Part shown: in pieces, positions 10,260-17,765 of the stretch
How the letters are laid out: each line of letters begins with the position of its first letter
Numbering within the stretch: position 1 is the first letter of the stretch
Assembly: GCA_946965045.2 (NCBI GenBank)
Contig: OX337234.1
Location: forward strand, 2,356,001-2,420,000
Length of the DNA: 64,000 nucleotides
Direction: 5' to 3'
Source: Epithemia pelagica
Taxonomy: Eukaryota > Bacillariophyta > Bacillariophyceae > Surirellales > Surirellaceae
Program-made: the position numbers and the translations under genes
The notes under the pieces: generated by a model
Databases searched by the model: none
Told to the model about the DNA's origin: nothing
The model's input: the letters and a program-made list of their open reading frames with translations, nothing else

Positions 10260-11366
10260 ATGAGTGTCGCGACTCTTTCACTTTTTGAGAGTAGAGCTTT
10301 TGCGAAAGGGGCCGAAGCCAAAAACGAAGACGAGGACTCCGCCACTGTCTACTCTGTCTATTCCAACGCAACGACGGTGAAGATGAACAATCGTTCACGG
10401 ACTTTTGCTGGGAAGGCAGTACCTAATGACGATCAACGTCGTCGTGCCATTGCACGAGAAATCCAGCGTGTGATGGTCGATCAACAGCTCTCCGATCTCC
10501 GTCGCTCAGTTGGAGATGACACATCGACTATGAACTTTTTCACAGACCGGGCTGCACGATTTCCATCCAATGCCAACAACAACGAAATCGTAAGCCTTGC
10601 ATTTGAGTATTGTGCCGGGATTACTGCTTCCGCTGGTACTGCCGTGGAGAATGCTCCTACCGCAGGTGCAGAGGCAGCTGCTCCTGGTAATGATATTGAC
10701 AGCGAATCTTCCAAAACCAAGAATGCTCCTACCGCAGGTGCAGAGGCAGCTGCTCCTGGTAATGATATTGACAGCGAATCTTCCAAAACCAAAAGCACAT
10801 TGAGCGTGGATCAACAGCCCTCCGATCTCCTTGCCACACTTTTTGATCACAGATCGATGGTGAACTTTTTCAGAGACCGCGGTGCACAATTTCCATCCAA
10901 TGCCGGCAAATACGAAATCGCAAGCCTTGCATTCAAGTATTTTCGTTTTGATCCCGAGAATACTATTCCCGCTGATACTGCCTTGGAGAATGCCCCTACC
11001 GCAGGTGCAGAGGCAGCAGCTGCTGCTATCGCAAGCCTTGCATTCGAGTATTTTCGTTTTGATCCCGAGAATACTGTTCCCGCTGGTACTGCCGTGGAGA
11101 ATGCTCCTACCGCAGGTGCAGAGGCAGCTGCTCCTGGTGATGATATTGAAAGCGAATCTTCCAAAACCACAAGCACATTGAGCTCGAATTTTCCCAACGC
11201 CCCCACTGGAGATCTTGTTGACACGACACCCGTTTCGGCTTCGGATGGTCCTCATGCTGACGACTACGGAGCTTCTGCTCCCGTGATCGATATTGGTGAA
11301 ACAAACTCCTCTACTCGACAAACTGTCGTTGAGCAAGTTCGATCCGGGGTTGCCGGGCTTGGTTGA
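10260..11366 (+). CDS. Internally repeated Ala/Ser-rich protein, no known family
   Basis: A 368-residue protein. The first ATG in the frame has good context (GCCATGAGTG). Two kinds of repeat are visible. A 24-residue block beginning NAPTAGAEAAAPG is duplicated exactly in tandem (10650-10721 and 10722-10793) and returns twice more in diverged form. A longer unit with NFFxDRxAxFPSNA followed by EIxSLAFxYFRFDPENT occurs about three times, some copies partial. No catalytic motif or membrane segment was seen. The C-terminus is uncertain: past the stop another frame continues (11363-11554, ending within a hairpin) with similar composition, so a short intron or frameshift could extend the protein. 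The near identity of the 72 bp repeats suggests recent slippage or gene conversion. Confidence 0.6.
   Translation: MSVATLSLFESRAFAKGAEAKNEDEDSATVYSVYSNATTVKMNNRSRTFAGKAVPNDDQRRRAIAREIQRVMVDQQLSDLRRSVGDDTSTMNFFTDRAARFPSNANNNEIVSLAFEYCAGITASAGTAVENAPTAGAEAAAPGNDIDSESSKTKNAPTAGAEAAAPGNDIDSESSKTKSTLSVDQQPSDLLATLFDHRSMVNFFRDRGAQFPSNAGKYEIASLAFKYFRFDPENTIPADTALENAPTAGAEAAAAAIASLAFEYFRFDPENTVPAGTAVENAPTAGAEAAAPGDDIESESSKTTSTLSSNFPNAPTGDLVDTTPVSASDGPHADDYGASAPVIDIGETNSSTRQTVVEQVRSGVAGLG
10650..10793 (+). repeat. Two 72 bp tandem repeats inside a coding region
   Basis: Units 10650-10721 and 10722-10793 encode the same 24 residues and match at the DNA level as far as I can read. Diverged partial copies follow near 10990 and 11098. 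Confidence 0.9.
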
Positions 11367-11981
11367 CCACAAACAACAACCCTTCAACAATTTCAACCGC
11401 TGCTGCTGCAGCTGCTCCTCCTCCTGCCTTGGCGGGAGAAACTTTGGACGGAGGCGACAGCAGCACTTCTCTTGGACGTACCATCGATAAATATGCTGAT
11501 GGTAACTCGATGCGAACGACTCCTATGTTCCGTTGCTTTCATTTGGACTCGTAGTAGATTGCAATTGCAATCTACTACTTGCAATCTACTACGAGTCCAA
11601 ATGAAAACAACGAATCATAGGAGTATTAGGAGTACTTTTGAGTCTACCCATCTCATCTTTTATCACGGAACACCTGTTTTGAGAGCAAACGTAGTCTCAT
11701 GCAGACGACTTTAGATATCGTCAAAATCATCATCGTCGTCGTCATCAGCCTCGTTGTCATAGAAGAAATAATTCCCGGCTTTCTTCTGTTCTGAATCCGT
11801 TTGAGAGCTAATTCTGATAGAGTTTACAAGTTTGATTGTGTACCTACCTAGGTAGGTAGTTCAGAACATGTGTTGACGATGGTTTCTACTGCCGCCGGAC
11901 AGACGCGAAAATACGAACCACTTCCGGGTCCGTGAAACTCTATCACGGAATGTCTCGACGGGACCACAATTCAAATCCGTA
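11367..11981. other. Intergenic region with hairpin, palindrome and shared upstream motif
   Basis: Besides the hairpin at 11519-11624 it holds an 18 bp perfect palindrome (TACCTACCTAGGTAGGTA, 11841-11858) and the motif block 11890-11929 that is also found at 10099. The last 90 bp should be promoter and leader of the MYND gene. A possible C-terminal extension of the upstream gene occupies 11363-11554. Confidence 0.5.
11519..11624. repeat. Long near-perfect inverted repeat (hairpin) with nested palindrome
   Basis: Arm 11519-11564 pairs with 11579-11624, about 46 bp each with only a few mismatches. The core contains GTAGTAGATTGCAATTGCAA and a second copy of TTGCAATCTACTAC in the loop. It lies just downstream of the repeat-protein gene and could be a tiny foldback element or a 3' end structure. 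Confidence 0.85.
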
Positions 11982-12962
11982 ATGACAACAATGGCCGAAA
12001 CCATGGAGGAAATTATCCTGAAGAAGATCTACTACGATGAAATTGGTCGGCGCTTCTGTAGGAAGCATCGACGAGATGTATGCTATGAATGCTGTTATGA
12101 CTTTTCGAAGCTGAACGAAATTCGAGAAGTAGATGCTGGACTGCGAGCCCCCAAAAGTGAGTTTGATCAAGCTGCAGAAAATTGGTGCGAGATGAAAAAA
12201 ATGCAACACTTTCTTCGTATTAATCCAGAATGGGACTGTCAGGCGTCGCCAGAGCTTGCTCGAATGATAGTCGATCTAGAAGAGATAATGGAAGAGATGC
12301 GGAACCGCGGCGACGGCGAGAAAATTGACCAAGCTCTTGAAAAGGCTGAACATAAACTAGAAGCACAAAACGCAGAGCTGAGAGGATTACGCCAGGCATG
12401 GGCTAACGAGAATCCAGGAGATGGAGCAATGGAGTTTGGCGGTCCCGACGCTCAGCGCCTCTACGATAAGTTTATCAAGCCTCCGACGACGAAAGCGGAT
12501 CGATCTGATCCATATACCTGCAGCTATTGCCACAAGATAAGCACTATTAAGCTTCATATGTGTTCACGATGCAAGAAAGTGGGATACTGTAACCGGGATT
12601 GTCAGAAAGCTGCATGGAAGGCTCACAAGACTGTTTGTGTTCCCGCGGCAAATGAGCCCAAAGAGCTTCATTTGACATGGAAGCAAGTGGAAGCCAAAGG
12701 CGGGATTCCATTTGAAGGACGGACATTGGAAGTACGCGCGGTTGCCGAGGAGTGTTTGGAGCCACAATGCTTTTCATGCAAGGACCGTGAAGGTAATGTG
12801 AGACGAGTCGCTGCATACACGAATAGTCGAATGATCCCTGGTTTGAGGCATGGAGCTCTGTTGCGGTGGAAGAACCCGAGGTACCATTGGTTTTTGGATG
12901 GAAGCTCTGGTGCACGGATCGAAGAGAAAGACCTTGCCAATATTACAGTTCTTCCACATTAG
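11982..12962 (+). CDS. MYND-type zinc finger protein
   Basis: A 326-residue protein with a complete MYND finger near residues 179-220: CSYC, CSRC, YCNRDCQKAAW, HKTVC give the C2-C2-C2-HC pattern. MYND fingers bind proline-rich peptides in partners. The N-terminal part has another Cys/His-rich stretch (FCRKHRRDVCYECC, residues 25-38), then a helical charged segment (about 85-140). No SET domain is present, so methyltransferase activity is not suggested. The C-terminal third (about 225-326) is a globular-looking domain I cannot place. A second ATG at 11991 (MAETMEE) is an equally good start. Confidence 0.85.
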   Translation: MTTMAETMEEIILKKIYYDEIGRRFCRKHRRDVCYECCYDFSKLNEIREVDAGLRAPKSEFDQAAENWCEMKKMQHFLRINPEWDCQASPELARMIVDLEEIMEEMRNRGDGEKIDQALEKAEHKLEAQNAELRGLRQAWANENPGDGAMEFGGPDAQRLYDKFIKPPTTKADRSDPYTCSYCHKISTIKLHMCSRCKKVGYCNRDCQKAAWKAHKTVCVPAANEPKELHLTWKQVEAKGGIPFEGRTLEVRAVAEECLEPQCFSCKDREGNVRRVAAYTNSRMIPGLRHGALLRWKNPRYHWFLDGSSGARIEEKDLANITVLPH

Positions 12963-13106
12963 CGTGGTGGAGGCAAGTCCGCAATATGTATTTACCAATT
13001 CGGCGTAAAACAGTATTGACAAAGTAGTAGTAGGATTCGCAGCTTTCAGCCTCTCTTCTGACTCAATGAGTCTGGTTGCCTTAAATAGTTGTCATCAAAA
13101 GAGATC

Positions 13107-14021
13107 CTATATCTTTGGCATCACCACCGTTCTAGGCTGAACCGGTGGCGCAGGAGGTGCAGTGACCTGATTGGGTGTAAAGAAAAAACGCCAACAGTGA
13201 GGGTCAAGTTCGGTATGTCCTTGCGAATCCATGGCATTACGTACCTTTCCAATGAGAAATGGGAAAAAGGAACTCAACAAAATATCCCAAGGTGGCAAAT
13301 CAAATCTATCTTCTTGAAAGTAAATCAGTCCGGATTGCGGATCCACCCGAAAATCCGTATACACAATATACGGTTTGATTTGAAGACCAGGGCCGATTCT
13401 AGCATATCCAGACAACCTCCATGTACAGGTAATCATGTTCGGACCAAGTTCATGATTTACAGTGGTGGATATAATTTCGGCTCGTGACGTTTCTTGGTCA
13501 AATAGCGTGTTGACTCCTCGCGCATATGCTTCAATGCCTTCTAGTTTGACGTCGGGATCTTGAAACCGAAAGCTGTCGGAAAAGTAAATTGGGTTCACGT
13601 TGCCAGTCACAAACCATTCCTTCTCGTAAAGTTCAGCGTCCAGAACGGCCGCAAAAGTCTCCAGATCTAGTTTCTTCGTTAATTTGGGAGCATTGAAATC
13701 TATCAAGGATATTGGGTCTTGTTTTTCCTCCACCGTTTCTGGTGCACTGTCCTTGTTCATGAAATTAGCCAGAATTTTGGTTGCCAAATTCCGATACTCC
13801 TCCACCTGCGAACCGGAGTTCATGGACGAAGAGTCATTGTCCTTGTCGTTTTGGCCATTCAAACGCAGTGTGGAAGTTGGTGACGTCGTCGTCGATGAAA
13901 CCAATGCGACTGGAAAGTCGGAGCTGAACCGGCCGTTGGGTGTCAAAGGTCGGAGTGGAAAGGAGTTGACCAATCCGATCGAACAAAGAGCCAACGTCCA
14001 GATCCAGATCGGACAGTACAT
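13107..14021 (-). CDS. Plastid-targeted DUF2358-like protein
   Basis: A 304-residue protein. It starts with a signal peptide (MYCPIWIWTLALCSIGLVNS) followed directly by FPLRPL and a Ser/Thr-rich stretch, which is the bipartite signal for complex plastids. The C-terminal two thirds contain an SnoaL-like, NTF2-fold domain as in DUF2358 proteins of plants, algae and cyanobacteria (YFSDSFRFQDPDVKLEGIEAY, then TWRLSGYARIG, then DFRVDPQSGLIYFQEDRFD; each piece in order). Function of DUF2358 is not known. The gene is convergent with the MYND gene, about 145 bp apart. Confidence 0.78.
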   Translation of the reverse strand: MYCPIWIWTLALCSIGLVNSFPLRPLTPNGRFSSDFPVALVSSTTTSPTSTLRLNGQNDKDNDSSSMNSGSQVEEYRNLATKILANFMNKDSAPETVEEKQDPISLIDFNAPKLTKKLDLETFAAVLDAELYEKEWFVTGNVNPIYFSDSFRFQDPDVKLEGIEAYARGVNTLFDQETSRAEIISTTVNHELGPNMITCTWRLSGYARIGPGLQIKPYIVYTDFRVDPQSGLIYFQEDRFDLPPWDILLSSFFPFLIGKVRNAMDSQGHTELDPHCWRFFFTPNQVTAPPAPPVQPRTVVMPKI

Positions 14022-14756
14022 GGTTGGTATGGAAATGGGAAATGAAATGAACTAGAAGTCTTTATCTTACCACAGTGCCTCGCCTTGGTCCCTGCACAGA
14101 AGAAAAGTCGATGACGGAGGAGGAGCGCGCGACAAAACATGGAGACGAACAAACGACCCCCAAAGGTCCCCATGCTCCCCCGTCAGATGTCACACTACTC
14201 AACGCGGACGGTGCGCCGGCGTGCATAAGGCGTTAAGTATATGGAAATAAGTAACAGATGTGTGGTCATCGATGACTCTTCTCGTATTGTACTTAAGGAT
14301 ATGGTCGGCGATATCCACGAGCCAGTCATAAGACCCGAATTGGACCACGCCAGTCGGAAGCGCGCCAGCCATTCATTCGGTGTCCAGAATCTGCGCAACA
14401 AAAATTGATCGTGGGAGTTGTCCCGGGGACAACCTCAGAGCTCTTTTTTGCTCAGTGTGGCCTTCTGTTATACAGATTGATTGATACTAATAAACTTTGT
14501 GTAGCAATATTATCTAAAAAGTAGATCAAATACTACAAACAAAACCCAAACACGCTCAACTTCAAACCTCATCGGGAATGTACATGTGAAGAGAGCGCAG
14601 GGTCAAACCCCCACGCACCGAATAGAAATAGGAATAGGAGTGCTTCCAGTGTTCAAACTGAGTATTGCAGAAGACACCCGCACAGGCTTCAGTTTAGGGG
14701 AGAACCAGAAAGAAGTCACAACGAGCAAGAAGAGGTGCAGAGAAGAAAAGCCAATA
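14022..14756. other. Divergent intergenic region, no supported gene
   Basis: About 735 bp between the DUF2358-like gene and the ubiquitin-like protein. Short frames on both strands have no recognisable content. An in-frame extension of the next gene reaches back to 14586 but contains no ATG. Confidence 0.55.
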
Positions 14757-17444
14757 ATGGCAACGACATCAACAACAACATCACCAACCAGCGGTGGAGA
14801 TGTTTTGTCGGAGGAACCACTCTGGTCGATTTCGGTCAAGACAGTGGGTGCGGAACGACAAGGAAGTTCGGCTTCGGTTCGTGGTGAGGGCGGTGACAAT
14901 GTGATTCCTTCCTTGTTTCATGTACGGGTGAAACCGAGTGACAATGTCCAATCACTTCACACTCACATTGAGAATGTGACTGGATTGAAGGAGAGTCAAC
15001 AGCGTTTGATCTATCGAGGACGATTGATTCAATCCCATCAAACAACAACGACTACCGAGAATAGCAACGATACCAACAGTAATGAGGGAGAATCAGCGAC
15101 TGGAGAACCCACCAAAATTTCCGAGATCAAAGGATTGGCGGATGGACATACCATTCATTTGGTTCGGCGACAGGACACATCATCCACCGAAGACTCATCA
15201 TCAAGTCCAGGAGGAAACAGCCCATCTGTTGCAAATGGTTCTTCCAGCAGCAATCGTAATCGCTCAGCAACGGAGACGGAAAGCAATACCAATACCGAGT
15301 CATTGGGAAGCAGTAACAGCAGCAGTAGCTCTTCGGCCACTTCCTCCTTGCTAGCTGCCTTATTGGGACTGGGTGCCATGGAAGAAGACTCGGCAGACGA
15401 GAATGGAGGACGGAGCACGTCTCCTCCACGATCCTCCTGGAGACGCAGTCGCCGGAATCGCAATAATTATCGCTTGACCGCCGAAGATCTAGAAGTCCCC
15501 GAACCAGGGTCCATGGAGTCGGTCCGACAGGGCCTCATGACACTTCATACAATTCTCCCCATCGCGGAAAGTCACCAAAACAGTGTCGCTAACGGAACGA
15601 ATTCTGCAAGAAATCCCCTTGAACACAATCGACGTTGGTATCTGGGTCAGTGGATCGATTGTCGCGATACTGTCAATCAATGGTTAGAGGCTACCATTGT
15701 TGAAATGGTGCGACCTGGTGAAATTCTACCTTCTGAAAACACCTCCAACAATACTTTGAGTTCACCCAGAAGCAGCATCAACGATGACGCCACTGTCACT
15801 CCAGCGATGGACCCTGCTGTCGGCGCTTCCGATTATGACGGACGTCGACGATTGCTCTTGGAACCATGCGAGTCGGATGACCCCGAGGATTTGGGAGGAG
15901 ACTTGGCAGGCTTTCGTCCACGCAGCACCAACCAAAACGTCGTACTTTTACTGATTCATTACAACGGATGGCCACATCGATGGGACGAATGGATTCGCAG
16001 TGATTCCGAGCGCATTCGTCCGTTTCGAGTACGCACCCGTCATCCCACTTCCTCTCCATGGATGTCGCCCACCACACAATCTCATTATGCGGATTCTCCG
16101 CCGACCTACATGGGCCCTGGACAGTCCGATACTAACGATCGATCCTATTTGTTGAATGAATTGTTGCGTGTTACCACTGCCGTAAATGCATTGGCTCAAC
16201 AGGCGGTAGATTCCTTACCACCGCCCAACGCATCGTTTGAAAATGCACCCTCCAGTAGCTTGCCATGGATCCACGCTTCTTCGCCTTCCGCCTCGAGAGG
16301 AGAGGAAGCCACGGACGACGCAAATGTTGTTCCCAGCGAAGTCAACAATGAACAGGTTGCCGCAACAGAAACGTCGACGCCCCCTGTTACTGCCTCGAAT
16401 TCGAATCCCACCCCCGACCACAGTCTTGAAATGCTTGCACCTCTTATGGACCGATTGGGGCGCACCCTGGTAGATGCGGCCCCTCACATTGCTTCGCTCG
16501 CGGCGGCGAACCGCGATGCTGACCTTGCGGTCGCGAGCAGTTTGGAAGAGGAGGAAACTGCGACAGAGGAGTCAACCGATGCCTCCAACAGTAATAACCC
16601 GAACTCGCTCGGAGGCTTGTTGTCCATGTTGAATCGCGAACGGACACGACGGAGTTCTCGTGCCTCGCAGTCGCAACTTACCGATCAAGCGCTCTCGCCA
16701 ATGGGGGGAGAAGGCAACAGTACTGCTGCTGTGATCGATCCTGACTATATGGATTTTGCCACTGGTGCGGTCAATATATCGCGTGGTGACGTGCGCTCGG
16801 GCCCTCGCAGCAGTCGCAATGGTCGCGATGAGCTCAGTGGTTTGTTGGGAGCTTACCTGGCCGCCGCAAGTTTAGGCGGACTGACAAACTTGAGTGACGG
16901 AGGAGAAGACACTGGAAGCAATAGCGATGTTCAAGGTCTTGGGCGACTCCTGCGAAACCAAGGATCCAACGGTGAAAATGGAGGCATTGACATTCACATT
17001 CATGCGGTTGTCACAGCTCCTGGTATGACGCCTGGTACGGGAGGAATAGGTGCCGGAGGACCTGGTTTGGCTTTGGGTTTGACAGGTGCTGGAGCGTTGG
17101 GAGGGACCGCCACAACGGCCACAACTCCACCTGATTTGTTCGTCCACACCCGTAGAGCTACAGCCCAGCGTGTACGCGCTACAATGATGGAACAAAATGA
17201 CGACCTGGGTATCTTTGATGAACTGTACTCGGAAACCCCCAGTCCCGTATCTCCGAGTTCTTCGGAAAACTCCTCCAATGCGAATAACGGGTCTTCGTCT
17301 CCTCCATCGGCTTCCTCCGCGCTGCGACAATCAGGATCGTCTCGAAGAGGCAGTCGGCGCAGTTCGAGCAACCAAAACAACAACAGTGGTCATCGTTCCT
17401 CCTTCTTGGGACGCCTCTTTCGTCGCAACGGAGCTTCGGAGTAG
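14757..17444 (+). CDS. Large protein with N-terminal ubiquitin-like domain and chromo-barrel/Tudor-knot-like domain
   Basis: An 895-residue protein. Residues about 20-135 form a ubiquitin-like domain interrupted by a low-complexity insert: FHVRVKPSDNVQSLHTHI, QQRLIYRGRLIQ, then IKGLADGHTIHLVRR. After a Ser-rich stretch, RRWYLGQWIDCRDTVNQWLEA and, about 100 residues later, LLLIHYNGWPHRWDEWI look like the two halves of a chromo-barrel/Tudor-knot fold, in which the HYNGW..RWDEWI strand is typical. The rest is disordered and rich in Ser, Asn and Gly. N-terminal UBL proteins of BAG6/ubiquilin type act as proteasome shuttles or chaperone factors; the combination with a chromo-barrel is unusual. The start is the first ATG of the frame. 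Confidence 0.75.
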   Translation: MATTSTTTSPTSGGDVLSEEPLWSISVKTVGAERQGSSASVRGEGGDNVIPSLFHVRVKPSDNVQSLHTHIENVTGLKESQQRLIYRGRLIQSHQTTTTTENSNDTNSNEGESATGEPTKISEIKGLADGHTIHLVRRQDTSSTEDSSSSPGGNSPSVANGSSSSNRNRSATETESNTNTESLGSSNSSSSSSATSSLLAALLGLGAMEEDSADENGGRSTSPPRSSWRRSRRNRNNYRLTAEDLEVPEPGSMESVRQGLMTLHTILPIAESHQNSVANGTNSARNPLEHNRRWYLGQWIDCRDTVNQWLEATIVEMVRPGEILPSENTSNNTLSSPRSSINDDATVTPAMDPAVGASDYDGRRRLLLEPCESDDPEDLGGDLAGFRPRSTNQNVVLLLIHYNGWPHRWDEWIRSDSERIRPFRVRTRHPTSSPWMSPTTQSHYADSPPTYMGPGQSDTNDRSYLLNELLRVTTAVNALAQQAVDSLPPPNASFENAPSSSLPWIHASSPSASRGEEATDDANVVPSEVNNEQVAATETSTPPVTASNSNPTPDHSLEMLAPLMDRLGRTLVDAAPHIASLAAANRDADLAVASSLEEEETATEESTDASNSNNPNSLGGLLSMLNRERTRRSSRASQSQLTDQALSPMGGEGNSTAAVIDPDYMDFATGAVNISRGDVRSGPRSSRNGRDELSGLLGAYLAAASLGGLTNLSDGGEDTGSNSDVQGLGRLLRNQGSNGENGGIDIHIHAVVTAPGMTPGTGGIGAGGPGLALGLTGAGALGGTATTATTPPDLFVHTRRATAQRVRATMMEQNDDLGIFDELYSETPSPVSPSSSENSSNANNGSSSPPSASSALRQSGSSRRGSRRSSSNQNNNSGHRSSFLGRLFRRNGASE

Positions 17445-17765
17445 ACTCCAGATCATAGTATAAAGTACGACATAATGCATGGACGCTATAAAACAGAAAA
17501 TGTAAATCATCCCGTATCAACAAGACAAATAGCCTTTGTTGCTTTATCAGTGGATGAGCCTTGTTTTGTTTGATCTATTTTAGCGTGGTTCCTTCTTCTT
17601 TGCTCTAGTGTTAGTTTTCTTTTCTATGATGATGTGTGACAGTACATTTTCGCGGTTCATATAATGGTCATCCTTCCAAAACTTAATCAGGACCTTGGTG
17701 ATTCTTTGTTTCTTGACTCGTGATTCTTCGTTTGATACAAAGTCTTCTTCTTCTTCTTCTTTGGC
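17445..17765. other. Convergent intergenic region
   Basis: A 321 bp, AT-rich spacer between two convergent genes. A (CTT)n run lies near 17742-17760. No gene seen. Confidence 0.6.

Noticed and set aside
9841-10398. N-terminal extension of the small membrane protein
   Set aside because: No ATG start, low-complexity basic and Cys-rich content, and overlap with the opposite gene at 10260; the ATG at 9840 starts a normal membrane segment.
14195-14401. 68-residue minus-strand frame
   Set aside because: No recognisable content; lies in a divergent promoter region.
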